Assembly: GCA_964639225.1 (NCBI GenBank)
Contig: CAZXCK010000059.1
Span: 1-24,464 of the forward strand
Origin: CAZXCK01 sp964639225
GTDB lineage: Bacteria; Chloroflexota; Anaerolineae; Aggregatilineales; Phototrophicaceae
Direction of reading: 5' to 3'
DNA length: 24,464 bases
Of the stretch, positions 15,152 through 23,371 are shown piece by piece; within the stretch, counting starts at the first letter, position 1; every line of letters starts with the position of its first letter. The translations under genes were made by a program, and so were the position numbers. The notes beneath the pieces were generated by a model. The model made no database searches. It saw only the letters and a list, made by a program, of their open reading frames with translations, and had not been told where the DNA came from.

Positions 15152-16165
15152 ATGAGTAATGATGTCGTTTTAAATGTGGAAAATCTATCTGTTGTGTACC
15201 GTGCTTCGCGTGGCAGGGTGCAGGCGACGACGAATGTTTCGTTTGAACTGCGAAAAGGCGAGGCGCTGGCGCTCATTGGAGAGAGTGGCTGCGGCAAAAC
15301 CACGCTGAGCCTGGCCCTGATACGGATGCTGCCGCGTGCCGGCGAAATTACCAATGGTCGTGTGATGTACACGCGCAACGGTCAGATCAGCGATGTGCTC
15401 AGCTACAGCGAACGGCAGATGCGTTTGTTCCGCTGGCAGGACTGCGCGATGGTCTTCCAGGGCGCGCAGAACGCCTTTAACCCGGTGCTGCGCATCCGCG
15501 ATCAGTTTATGGACACCGCGAAATCGCACGGCAATAACGACCGGCAGGCGGTAATCAACCGCACGCTGGAACTGTTCAAACTGGTGCGACTGGACCCGGA
15601 ACGGGTATTTGACTCATATCCGCACGAATTGAGCGGTGGCATGAAGCAGCGCACGCTGCTGGCGCTGGGCGTCCTGCTGAATCCGCAGGTGGTTATTCTG
15701 GATGAGCCGACGACCGCGCTCGATATCCTGACACAGCGCGCCATCATCGACGTGCTTAACGAGATGCAGGAGCGCCTGGGCTTCAGCATCATCTTTATCA
15801 GTCATGACCTGGCGCTGGCGGCGGAGATGGCCGATCGCGTGGCCACGATGTACGCTGGGGAAATCGTCGAAATTGGCCCGGTGAACAATATCTTCTACAA
15901 GACGCTGCATCCTTATACCTTCGGCCTGATGCAGTCCGTGCCCAAGCTGGGCAAGGAACAGGACGACCTGATGAGCATCCCCGGCAGCCCACCCAACCTG
16001 ATTTCGCCACCAAAGGGGTGTAAGTTCCACCCGCGTTGCCAGTTCGCTACAGAGAAATGCAAGCATGAAGCGCCGCCCCTGGTGGAATATGAGCCGGGTC
16101 ATATGGCTGCCTGCTGGCACACCGAAGCCGTCATCGAAGCGCGGGCCGAACTGGAGAACAAGTAA
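15152..16165 (+). CDS. ABC transporter ATPase, DppD type
   Basis: A 337-residue ATP-binding subunit of the Opp/Dpp importer. Walker A GESGCGKTT is at 43-51, Q-loop Gln at 103, signature LSGGMKQR at 160-167, Walker B VILDEP at 181-186, and the switch His in ISHD near 218. The C-terminal oligopeptide-transporter extension has GCKFHPRC and a further Cys, a region that carries an iron-sulphur cluster in some homologues. I choose the ATG at 15152; an in-frame TTG directly before it is possible. It follows the permease by 19 nt, and its stop overlaps the next ATPase start by one base (TAATG). Confidence 0.95.
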   Translation: MSNDVVLNVENLSVVYRASRGRVQATTNVSFELRKGEALALIGESGCGKTTLSLALIRMLPRAGEITNGRVMYTRNGQISDVLSYSERQMRLFRWQDCAMVFQGAQNAFNPVLRIRDQFMDTAKSHGNNDRQAVINRTLELFKLVRLDPERVFDSYPHELSGGMKQRTLLALGVLLNPQVVILDEPTTALDILTQRAIIDVLNEMQERLGFSIIFISHDLALAAEMADRVATMYAGEIVEIGPVNNIFYKTLHPYTFGLMQSVPKLGKEQDDLMSIPGSPPNLISPPKGCKFHPRCQFATEKCKHEAPPLVEYEPGHMAACWHTEAVIEARAELENK

Positions 16166-17175
16166 TGCCAGAGCCAATCATCCAACTGAGAGATATTTCG
16201 CGTCACTTCAAGAAGGGGCGCACGATTATCCCCGTTCTGCAGAACATCGATATGGATGTGAACAAGCTGGAGTTTCTGTGTCTGGTGGGGGAGAGTGGCT
16301 GCGGCAAGACGACGATGGGCAAAGTCCTGTCGGGTTTGCTCAAGCCAAGCAGCGGGCAGGTCTTCTTTGAAGGCCAGGACGTCTCTACGATGCGTGGCAA
16401 AGCCTATAACCATTACCGTCGCTCCGTACAGATCATCCATCAGGACCCTTACGCCTCGCTGAACCCCTCGCACACAATTTACAGCACACTCAGCTATCCG
16501 CTGTTCCGGCACAAAGCCGTCAGGAATCGCTCGCAGGCGCGGGAACGGGTGACTCATCTGCTGGAAACGGTGGACCTGACACCAGCGGAAGACGTGATCG
16601 ACAAATACCCGCATGAGCTGAGCGGCGGCCAGCGGCAGCGCGTGAGTATCGCCCGCGCCCTGACGACCAATCCCTCGCTGATTGTGGCGGATGAGTCAGT
16701 CAGCATGGTAGACGTATCGATTCGCATTGGCCTGCTGAAGATGCTGATGAACATGCGCACCGAGTTCAACGTGACGATTGTGTTCATCACGCATGACCTG
16801 GCGCTGGCAAAGTACTTCGCCTGGGAAGGTCGGCTGGCGGTGATGTACCTGGGGCGCGTGGTGGAGATCGGGCGCACGCAGGAGATTATCGCCGAGCCGC
16901 AGCATCCTTATACACGGGTACTGCTCTCCGCCATCCCGGAAGCCGACCCGGAGCGCACCCGCAGTAAACAGCACATTCAACTGCGCAGCGAGGATATCCC
17001 CCGCCTGACCGATCTGCCGCCGGGTTGTTCGTTCCACCCGCGCTGCCCCTGGTTTATCGATGGTGTGTGCGACGTGCAGATACCGCAATTGGAAATCGTG
17101 AAGACGGTCGAAAGCGATGCGCAGGTTGCCTGTATTCCGCTGACACAGGGAGAGCCGCTGAAGTTGTATGAATAG
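16165..17175 (+). CDS. ABC transporter ATPase, DppF type
   Basis: A 336-residue partner ATPase of the OppF/DppF type, expected to pair with the DppD-type subunit in one importer. Walker A GESGCGKTT is at 42-50, Q-loop Gln near 93, signature LSGGQRQR at 152-159, Walker B LIVADE at 172-177, and switch His near 210. The D-loop, normally SALD, reads SMVD at 180-183, a mild deviation. The C-terminal extension has CSFHPRCPWFIDGVC. Translation is coupled to the upstream ATPase by a one-base overlap, and its last 8 bases overlap the start of a small membrane-protein gene. Confidence 0.95.
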   Translation: MPEPIIQLRDISRHFKKGRTIIPVLQNIDMDVNKLEFLCLVGESGCGKTTMGKVLSGLLKPSSGQVFFEGQDVSTMRGKAYNHYRRSVQIIHQDPYASLNPSHTIYSTLSYPLFRHKAVRNRSQARERVTHLLETVDLTPAEDVIDKYPHELSGGQRQRVSIARALTTNPSLIVADESVSMVDVSIRIGLLKMLMNMRTEFNVTIVFITHDLALAKYFAWEGRLAVMYLGRVVEIGRTQEIIAEPQHPYTRVLLSAIPEADPERTRSKQHIQLRSEDIPRLTDLPPGCSFHPRCPWFIDGVCDVQIPQLEIVKTVESDAQVACIPLTQGEPLKLYE

Positions 17176-17347
17176 TGAGATACTCCGGGCGTTCTTCCGC
17201 TCCGGAACCTTCCTGGTAATCGTTTCTGTCTTTCTGGTGCTGTCCTTGTCGCGTGAGAGCGCCGAGTTCGTCGTCTCGGTATGTACGCTGGCGATTGGCG
17301 TCACGCTGATGGGGCTTGTTCTGGCCGTCAACCACCTGACGAAATAA
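17168..17347 (+). CDS. Small two-helix membrane protein, unknown
   Basis: A 59-residue frame starts at an ATG inside the last codons of the second ATPase gene, overlapping it by 8 nt in a different frame, and ends 15 nt before a terminator stem. It encodes an amphipathic start (MNSEILRAFFRSG) and two hydrophobic segments at about 14-28 and 34-54, separated by SRESAE. GGGAGAG lies about 13 nt upstream. The overlap, the position before the operon terminator and the clean membrane pattern make it likely real. It may assist or tune the ABC importer, but no family is recognised. Confidence 0.65.
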   Translation: MNSEILRAFFRSGTFLVIVSVFLVLSLSRESAEFVVSVCTLAIGVTLMGLVLAVNHLTK

Positions 17348-17361
17348 CCGGCATAGAGGTC

Positions 17362-17412
17362 CACCGGCGCAGGAGCGCAGCGGCTCGCGCTCCCGTGCCG
17401 GTGTTTGTTGTT
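17362..17412 (+). terminator. Rho-independent terminator of the transporter operon
   Basis: A 16-bp GC-rich stem pairs 17362-17377 with 17388-17403, with one G-T wobble and one A-C mismatch, and is followed by TTTGTTGTTT. It lies between two convergent genes. The T-tract favours termination of the plus-strand transporter operon. The same stem could help end the minus-strand GH20 transcript, though no U-tract is seen on that side. Confidence 0.8.
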
Positions 17413-19298
17413 TACAGATAGCTGGGGATGTCGCCGGTCAGGTCACGATACTGGCGCAGCAGCGGCTCGAAACGTTTGATGCTGTCGCGCAGGCCGCCGG
17501 GGCGATTGCGGGCTAACCAGTTCAGGCGCTGCTGTGGGATGAGGTCTTCCAGGTCATTGAGCAGGTCCGTCGCCGTGATCGCCTGATCGCCATTGATGAG
17601 CAGTCCGCGTTGGCAGGCGTGGCGCAGCAGATGGGAGACCTGAGTCATCTCGTCTCTGACCAGCGCGGATGCCTGCGACTGCTCAATACGACTTAGGCAG
17701 GCGGTAATAACATCAAGGCACTGCTGCATCGTCTCGGTGATGATGCCGAAGGGTTTATCGACGACCACGTGCTGATCCAGGTTGCGGATGAGCGTTTGCA
17801 GGTCGCGGTCGTCCTGTTGCAGCAGAAAGAACAGCAGGCTGCCGTTGGGATATTCCAGGCCGGGCAGTTGGTAAAGATTGCTGAGATCAACAACGGCCTG
17901 ACCCATCAGGCCCGCCTTGTCAGCGAAAGCGAAGCGGTCCAGCAGGGCGGGGTAGTCCAGTGCGGCGCTGGCGTCATATGCCCAGGCGGTCGCCAGTCCA
18001 GCGGCGAAGCCCAGATAGCTGACCGGGAGTGGCTGCCAGTGCCCGCGATCGCCCCAGTCGGTGAGCAGCAGCCCGGATGCGCCGTATTTCAGGCCGTTGG
18101 CGGCGGCGTCGCGGATGTTGGCAATCGCGTTGTCGCCGCGTCCGGCGATGGAATTCCAACTGGATGTGCCAGGGCATACGTAGAAGGGCAGTCCGGCCTG
18201 CTGAAACAGTGGGCTGTGCTGCGCGTAAGACTCGCCGGCGTAATAACCCCACTGGAGCGCGATAACGTCCTGTGGGATTTCCTTGAGGTATTCGGCGTAT
18301 TTGACGATGACATCGGCCCAGAATATCATCTGCCTGCCGTGTTTCTGCGTCAGCGCGTGCAGTTTGAGCAGGTAATCGACGTAAACACGCCCTTTGCCGT
18401 GTGTCTCGCAGGCTTCTTTGCTGCGGCACTGGCCCATCTCCCAGGGTTCATCGCCGCCCACGTTGAACAGCGGCGAGCTGAAGTGGGGCAGCAGTTCGCT
18501 GTAGAGGCTGTCAACAAAGGCGATGCTGGCCGAGTCGGTCGGGTTCAGTGAGGTGGCTGGTCGGCGTTCGCCCAGGTGATCGCCAAAATCGCCGATGAAG
18601 CCGCCAGGACATTCGGCGAGGTGCTGGTATTCCGGGTGTTTGAGCCAGCGTTCCATGTGGCCGAAGCTGTTCTGGTTGGGCACAAGCTGGATGTGCCGCT
18701 GCTGGCAGAAACGGTCCAGTGCCAGGATTTCCTCGCCGGTCATCGGGCTGGCGTACTGCCAGGCGGTTTTGTGCTGGCTATAGGCGAAGCTGTGTTCCAT
18801 GTAAAGCTGCAACTGGTTCATTTTCCAGCTCGCCAGCATGTCGACCAGCTCGTAGAGCGCGGCCATCGTCATGACCTTGTCGCGGCTGATGTCCAGCATA
18901 ACGCCGCGCACGGGGAAGTCCGGCCAGTCCTCGATGGTCAGGTCCGGCAGGCTGGGGCCATAGTGCGCCAGCAGTTGAGCGAAGGTACACACGCCGTAAT
19001 AGACCCCGGCGGCGTCGGCGCCGCTGATGATGACCGCGCCGGACTGTGCTTTGAGCGTATAGCCCTGGGCCGGGGTGCTGGCATCGCCCAGATTGAGCGT
19101 CAGGGCATGATCGCTGCCCCCGGCGATGATGCTCCAGTGGAAGTCGACATGCTGGCGCAGCGCCTGCTGGGCGATCTGTGCTTCGAAGAACAGTGCTCTG
19201 TCGCTGATGCCGATGGTGGCGGACGCTGGCAGCGGATGGGGGGTCGTGTCCTGAATGGTGAGATGGCGCGGCGCGGGCAAAAGCAGCGGAGTGGGCAT
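17412..19298 (-). CDS. GH20 beta-N-acetylhexosaminidase (copy 2)
   Basis: A 628-residue GH20 enzyme, clearly paralogous to the one at 7592-9403. The catalytic barrel begins at IEDWPDFPVRGVMLDISRDK (122-141), LVPNQNSFGHMERW is near 205-218, and the catalytic pair is D283-E284 in the standard VGGDE. VCPGTSSW and DWGDRGHWQPLPVSYLGFA blocks are shared with copy 1. It should release terminal beta-GlcNAc/GalNAc, and with no signal peptide it is probably cytoplasmic. The ATG at 19298 is supported by AAAGGA 8 nt upstream; an in-frame ATG at 19325 lies before that site and is less likely. It is convergent with the transporter operon and divergent from the M81 gene. Confidence 0.92.
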   Translation of the reverse strand: MPTPLLLPAPRHLTIQDTTPHPLPASATIGISDRALFFEAQIAQQALRQHVDFHWSIIAGGSDHALTLNLGDASTPAQGYTLKAQSGAVIISGADAAGVYYGVCTFAQLLAHYGPSLPDLTIEDWPDFPVRGVMLDISRDKVMTMAALYELVDMLASWKMNQLQLYMEHSFAYSQHKTAWQYASPMTGEEILALDRFCQQRHIQLVPNQNSFGHMERWLKHPEYQHLAECPGGFIGDFGDHLGERRPATSLNPTDSASIAFVDSLYSELLPHFSSPLFNVGGDEPWEMGQCRSKEACETHGKGRVYVDYLLKLHALTQKHGRQMIFWADVIVKYAEYLKEIPQDVIALQWGYYAGESYAQHSPLFQQAGLPFYVCPGTSSWNSIAGRGDNAIANIRDAAANGLKYGASGLLLTDWGDRGHWQPLPVSYLGFAAGLATAWAYDASAALDYPALLDRFAFADKAGLMGQAVVDLSNLYQLPGLEYPNGSLLFFLLQQDDRDLQTLIRNLDQHVVVDKPFGIITETMQQCLDVITACLSRIEQSQASALVRDEMTQVSHLLRHACQRGLLINGDQAITATDLLNDLEDLIPQQRLNWLARNRPGGLRDSIKRFEPLLRQYRDLTGDIPSYL

Positions 19299-19376
19299 GG
19301 CAGGTATCCTTTGGGGGCTTCGCAATACAGCAAAATGTTGTCTGTTGATGATAACAAATAATCAGAGGAAAACATC

Positions 19377-20801
19377 ATGAAGATAGCAGTCGGTGGTATT
19401 TCCACAGAAAACAGCACCTTCTCCTGTATTCGGACCCGCGCCGAGGACTTCCATGTGCTGCGCGGCGCGGCGATCTTTGAGCGTAATCCGTTCCTGCGCG
19501 ATGTGGATGGCGTGACGTTTGTCCCCATTCTGCACGCTTCCGCGCTGCCGGGTGGTTCGGTGGATCGAACGGCATACGAGGCGTTCAAAGCGGAACTGCT
19601 GGCTGGACTGCGCGCTGACGGTCCCTGGGATGGCGTGTTCATGGACATGCACGGCGCGATGAATGTTCACGGCATGGACGACGCCGAAGGCGACTGGATG
19701 GAGTCGGTGCGGCAGGTGGTCGGCCCGGATTGTCTGATCTCCGCCAGCTACGACCTGCACGGCAACGTCTCCGAACGGGTGATGGCGAACATCGACCTGT
19801 TTACGGCTTTCCGCACTGCGCCACACCTGGATTACATGGAGACGCGGGAGCGAGCTGTCACGATGCTGGTTGATTGTCTGCGGCGGCAGGTGCGCCCGTT
19901 CAAGGCGTTTATTCGCGTGCCGGTGGTGCTGCCCGGCGAACGCACCAGCACCGAATGGGAGCCGGGCCAGAGCCTGTATGCCCACATCCCGGATTCGCTG
20001 GCGGTGCCCGGCGTGATGGACGTGTCGATCATGATCGGCTACGTGTGGGCCGATGAACCCCGCGCCAGCGCGACGGTGATCGGTATCGGCACGGATGAGG
20101 ATGCCGTGCGCGGAGAGGTCGTGCGGCTGGCGAACGCCTTCTGGGATGTGCGGGCAGATTTTGACTTCGGCGTGCCCATAGGGAGCGCTGACGAGTGCAT
20201 TCAGATGGGTCTGGCTGCGCCGGAGTCCTGCGTGTTCATCAGCGATTCGGGCGATAATCCGACGGCGGGCGGCGTGGGTGATGTTACCCACACGCTGGGT
20301 CGGCTGATCGCCTTAGATGTGCCCAGCGCCGTCTATGCCAGCATCCCGGATGCGGCGGCAGTCGATCAGTGTCATCAGGCCGGGATCGGAGCGCAGGTGT
20401 CGCTGTCGGTAGGGGGCAAGCTGGATACGGTCTACAGCGAACCGCTAACCATCAGCGGCGAGGTGCTGACACTTAAATTCTTCCCCTGGGGCGATACGGA
20501 CACACCCAACCGGCAGGCGGTGGTGGCTGTCGGCGGGGTGAAGGTCATCCTCACGGAGCAGCGCACGCCGTTCCACTACATGCGTCAGTTCGAGCAGTTG
20601 GAAATCGACGCGCTGGCGCATAAGCTGGTGGTGGTGAAGATTGGCTATCTGGTCCCCGATCTTAAGCGGGCTGCGCCCAAAGCGCTGCTGGCGCTCAGTC
20701 CGGGCGCGGTGAACCAGGCTATCACCCAGTTACCCTTCGAGCGGCTGACACGGCCTGTCTATCCGCTGGACAAGGATATGATCTGGACTGCCAGCCTGTA
20801 A
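19377..20801 (+). CDS. M81-family metallopeptidase (MlrC-like)
   Basis: A 474-residue protein of the M81/MlrC family (DUF1485 plus MlrC C-terminal domain), named for the microcystin-degrading peptidase MlrC. Motifs are GGISTENSTFS (6-16), GVFMDMHGAM (86-95), SYDLHGN (124-130), TAPHLD (147-152), GYVWADEP (221-228) and DSGDNPTAGGVGD (290-302). D126, H128 and H150 are the likely metal ligands. Most family members have unknown substrates and are often encoded beside Dpp-type transporters. Here it is divergent from a GH20 gene across 78 bp, so cleavage of an unusual amide in imported cell-wall peptides is conceivable. AGAGGAA precedes the ATG. No signal peptide is seen, so it should be cytoplasmic. 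Confidence 0.9.
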   Translation: MKIAVGGISTENSTFSCIRTRAEDFHVLRGAAIFERNPFLRDVDGVTFVPILHASALPGGSVDRTAYEAFKAELLAGLRADGPWDGVFMDMHGAMNVHGMDDAEGDWMESVRQVVGPDCLISASYDLHGNVSERVMANIDLFTAFRTAPHLDYMETRERAVTMLVDCLRRQVRPFKAFIRVPVVLPGERTSTEWEPGQSLYAHIPDSLAVPGVMDVSIMIGYVWADEPRASATVIGIGTDEDAVRGEVVRLANAFWDVRADFDFGVPIGSADECIQMGLAAPESCVFISDSGDNPTAGGVGDVTHTLGRLIALDVPSAVYASIPDAAAVDQCHQAGIGAQVSLSVGGKLDTVYSEPLTISGEVLTLKFFPWGDTDTPNRQAVVAVGGVKVILTEQRTPFHYMRQFEQLEIDALAHKLVVVKIGYLVPDLKRAAPKALLALSPGAVNQAITQLPFERLTRPVYPLDKDMIWTASL

Positions 20802-20821
20802 GCCGATAAATGCTGCGGTGA

Positions 20822-20846
20822 GCTGGCGGCGCGTTGTACCGCCAGC
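20822..20846. terminator. Perfect 8-bp GC-rich hairpin, possible terminator
   Basis: GCTGGCGG (20822-20829) and CCGCCAGC (20839-20846) form a perfect stem around 9 bases, 20 nt after the M81 stop codon. No T-tract follows on either strand, so it would be a weak or rho-dependent end point for the M81 transcript, and possibly for the acr3 transcript arriving from the other side. Confidence 0.4.
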
Positions 20847-20992
20847 ACTATCGCCTGAAGACGGCGCTGGTGATTCCGTTCGTGATTCTGATACCAGTGG
20901 TCGTCGCTTTCTGGTTGATCTACACGCTGATCTACTGGCTCAAACGACGTGGACTGCTGCTTCGATCTTCAGCCGGATGTCCGTTGGCTCGG
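20834..20992 (+). other. Possible gene fragment with one transmembrane helix
   Basis: This 191-bp gap between convergent genes (20802-20992) holds a plus-strand frame that reads YRQHYRLKTALVIPFVILIP followed by further hydrophobic residues and WLKRRG. That is a convincing transmembrane helix with positive flanks. It has only a TTG as possible start, no ribosome site, and runs on antisense into acr3 without a natural end, so it looks like a remnant of a broken membrane-protein gene rather than an intact one. It could also be chance. Confidence 0.22.
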
Positions 20993-22099
20993 TCATGTAC
21001 GGGCTGTGGCGAAATTCGCCTGCGGGAAACGGTTACGGGTCGCGTTGGCGATGCGTACCAGGATAAGCATGACCGGCACTTCCACCAGCACGCCCACGAC
21101 AGCGGCCAGGGCCGCGCCCGAAGTCACGCCGAACAGGGCGATAGCCGTTGCCACCGCCAGCTCAAAGAAGTTACTCGCGCCGATGAGGGCGGCGGGCGCG
21201 GCAATCTGATGCGAGATTTTTAGGCCTTTGGCTGCACCGTAAGCCACTGCGAAGATGAAGAATGTCTGGATGATGAGCGGTACGGCGATCAGGCCGATGT
21301 GCAGCGGGTTGTTGAGGATGACCTCGCCCTGGAACGAAAACAGCAGGATCAGGGTCAACAGCAGGCCGATGATGGGGACTGACCCCAGTCGCTTAAGGAA
21401 AACATCGCTGAACCATTTTGCACCTTGGCGGCGGATCAGGTAGATGCGCGTGACATACCCGGCTACCAGCGGGATGACGATATACAAAACCACCGACAGC
21501 AGCAGTGTATCCCAGGGCACGATGATATTGCTGATGCCCAGCAGCAGCGCCACAATTGGCGCAAAGGCGACCAGCATGATCAGGTCGTTGACCGAGACCT
21601 GCACCAGCGTATAGGCAGGGTCGCCTTTAGTGAGATAGCTCCACACAAAGACCATCGCTGTACAGGGGGCGGCTCCCAGCAGGATCGCCCCGGCGACGTA
21701 TTCTGTGGCCAAGTCTGCCGGGATGAACGGCGCGAAGATCACCTGCAGAAACAGCCAGGCGAAAAAGAACATGGTAAACGGTTTTATCAACCAGTTGACG
21801 ACCAGTGTCAGGCCGATGCCTTTTGGCTGGCGGCGCACACCCAGCACGCTGGAGAAGTCGACCTGCACCATCATCGGGTAGATCATAAACCAGATCAGGA
21901 TGGCAATGGGGATGTTCACTTCGGCATAGGTAAACTGGGTCAGGGTATCCGGGATGAATGTCAGGAACTGCCCGATTGCCACGCCTACGATGATGCACAG
22001 GGCCACCCAGATGCTGAGATATTTTTCGAAGAAGCCGAGGCCCTTGTCGCTGGCCTGCTGGGCCTGTTGCTTTACGCTGACTGCAGACGCTTCTGCCAT
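20993..22099 (-). CDS. acr3: ACR3-family arsenite efflux permease
   Basis: A 368-residue, ten-helix-type membrane protein of the ACR3 (arsenical resistance-3, bile/arsenite/riboflavin transporter) family, which exports arsenite using the membrane potential. Conserved blocks are IPIAILIWFMIYPMMVQVDF (63-82), GAAPCTAMVFVWSYL with the essential Cys at 146, and the late GVLVEVPVM containing the conserved Glu. The length is normal. AGGAGGGG precedes the ATG at 22099. No arsenate reductase or arsR is in the window, so resistance would need partners elsewhere. It is divergent from the phosphotransferase gene and unrelated in function to the cell-wall genes. Confidence 0.95.
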   Translation of the reverse strand: MAEASAVSVKQQAQQASDKGLGFFEKYLSIWVALCIIVGVAIGQFLTFIPDTLTQFTYAEVNIPIAILIWFMIYPMMVQVDFSSVLGVRRQPKGIGLTLVVNWLIKPFTMFFFAWLFLQVIFAPFIPADLATEYVAGAILLGAAPCTAMVFVWSYLTKGDPAYTLVQVSVNDLIMLVAFAPIVALLLGISNIIVPWDTLLLSVVLYIVIPLVAGYVTRIYLIRRQGAKWFSDVFLKRLGSVPIIGLLLTLILLFSFQGEVILNNPLHIGLIAVPLIIQTFFIFAVAYGAAKGLKISHQIAAPAALIGASNFFELAVATAIALFGVTSGAALAAVVGVLVEVPVMLILVRIANATRNRFPQANFATART

Positions 22100-22156
22100 T
22101 TCCCCCTCCTGTCATAAGCAATCGAACTGGTGCCACCATGATTCATAGATGACTGC

Positions 22157-22191
22157 CTATATATAAGAACATCTATATAGAAACTTGTCAA
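22157..22191 (-). promoter_or_regulatory. acr3 promoter with palindromic operator candidate
   Basis: On the minus strand a perfect TTGACA (22186-22191) is followed after 17 bp by TCTTAT, four of six matches to a -10 box. Between and across them lies the inverted repeat CTATATA (22157-22163) and TATATAG (22174-22180) with a 10-bp spacer, an AT-rich dyad of the sort bound by ArsR/SmtB repressors. This fits an arsenite-inducible gene repressed by an ArsR protein encoded elsewhere. Confidence 0.5.
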
Positions 22192-22320
22192 TGGGTTGTG
22201 TAAATTTCGGACGAACTTTAACGATCGTATGACACGGCATTTGCCCGATCAGTATATGGTCAGGCTTGCCGGTGTGTGCTATGCTGCCATGCTTGCGGAT
22301 CGCTTTTGACGGAGGCGCCT

Positions 22321-23247
22321 ATGCCTGCTGGAAAACTGCACACCGACGAAATCGACATTGATGTCCCGCTTGTGCGCCGGTTGGTTGCGGCGCAGTTTCC
22401 GCAGTGGGCAGACCTGCTGATTACGCCGGTTCGATCTGCCGGGACCGACAACGCCATGTATCGACTGGGCGCTGAGATGGTACTGCGTCTCCCACGTGTT
22501 CCGCGTGTCGTCGCGCAGGTCGAAAAAGAGCAGCGCTGGCTGGCATGGCTGGCTCCTCAGCTTCCGCTGGCTATACCCATTCCGATCGCCAGGGGCCTGC
22601 CCGGTGAGGGTTATCCCTGGAACTGGTCGATTTATAACTGGCTCGAAGGTGAAAACGCGGCCCAGGTGATGCCCACCGCGTTTGATCAGGCGGCTGTGAT
22701 GCTTGCGGAGTTCATTAGCGCGCTGTGGATGATTGACCCCGCCGACGGTCCGACGCCGGGTGCGCACAACTTCGGGCGCGGAGTGCCGCTGGCCGAGCGT
22801 GACGCTGCCACCCGGCAGGCCATTGCCGAACTGGGCGATGTGATTGACGCCGACGCCGTCAGCACCATATGGGAGTCGGCACTGGCCGCGCCTGAATGGA
22901 GCGAACCACCGGTCTGGATTCACGGGGACCTGATGCCGGGGAATCTGCTGGTGCGGGATCGACAGATCAGCGCGGTCATCGATTTTGGTGGCCTGGGTGT
23001 GGGCGACCCCGCCTGTGATCTGCAGATCGCGTGGAATTTTCTGCCGGCGGATGCCCGTGCTGTGTTCCGTGCTGCGCTGCCGATCGATGACGCGACCTGG
23101 ACGCGCGGTCGTGGCTGGGCGCTGTCCGTCTCACTGATCGCACTGCCGTACTACCGGGAGACGAATCCCGTATTTGCCAGGGCCTCGCGCCGCACGCTTG
23201 ACGCAGTCCTCGCCGATTCTGGGGGTACAGCAATCGGGAACAGTTGA
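22321..23247 (+). CDS. APH-family phosphotransferase (aminoglycoside phosphotransferase-like)
   Basis: A 308-residue kinase-like protein of the APH/choline kinase fold (PF01636). Catalytic-loop HGDLMPGNLLV is at 201-211, with Asp203 as catalytic base, and the metal-binding DFGGLGVGDPACDL at 221-234. VLRLPRVPRV near 54-63 corresponds to the N-lobe strand region. Members phosphorylate aminoglycosides, macrolides or small metabolites, and chromosomal copies in environmental bacteria often have unknown substrates, so antibiotic resistance should not be assumed. GGAGG lies 7 nt before the chosen ATG; an upstream in-frame ATG at 22276 lacks one. A terminator 98 bp downstream closes it as a single-gene transcript. 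Confidence 0.88.
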   Translation: MPAGKLHTDEIDIDVPLVRRLVAAQFPQWADLLITPVRSAGTDNAMYRLGAEMVLRLPRVPRVVAQVEKEQRWLAWLAPQLPLAIPIPIARGLPGEGYPWNWSIYNWLEGENAAQVMPTAFDQAAVMLAEFISALWMIDPADGPTPGAHNFGRGVPLAERDAATRQAIAELGDVIDADAVSTIWESALAAPEWSEPPVWIHGDLMPGNLLVRDRQISAVIDFGGLGVGDPACDLQIAWNFLPADARAVFRAALPIDDATWTRGRGWALSVSLIALPYYRETNPVFARASRRTLDAVLADSGGTAIGNS

Positions 23248-23345
23248 TAATTCCCAGAAGCTTTCGCGTCCGCTGGCGAGCGGAAAGCCGCCGATTCCGG
23301 CAGAAAAGGACGCCAGAGGGGTAAAAAATGCAGGTCCTTTCCCTC

Positions 23346-23371
23346 AAATCCCCGGTTGTTCGGGGATTTTT
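23346..23371 (+). terminator. Rho-independent terminator after the phosphotransferase gene
   Basis: AAATCCCCG (23346-23354) and CGGGGATTT (23361-23369) form a perfect 9-bp stem with a 6-base loop, and the stem's own T-run continues to 23371. It is a textbook intrinsic terminator for plus-strand transcription from the APH-family gene. Confidence 0.88.

Noticed and set aside
20940..20996. An 18-codon minus-strand frame whose ATG overlaps the acr3 stop as ATGA
   Set aside because: The coupling geometry is attractive, but 18 residues with no hydrophobic pattern or family are too few to call. It may be a remnant of a lost downstream gene.
21425..22117. A 230-codon plus-strand frame opposite acr3
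   Set aside because: It is rich in Gln, His and Asp, as expected for the complement of a hydrophobic membrane protein, and acr3 is unambiguous on the minus strand.
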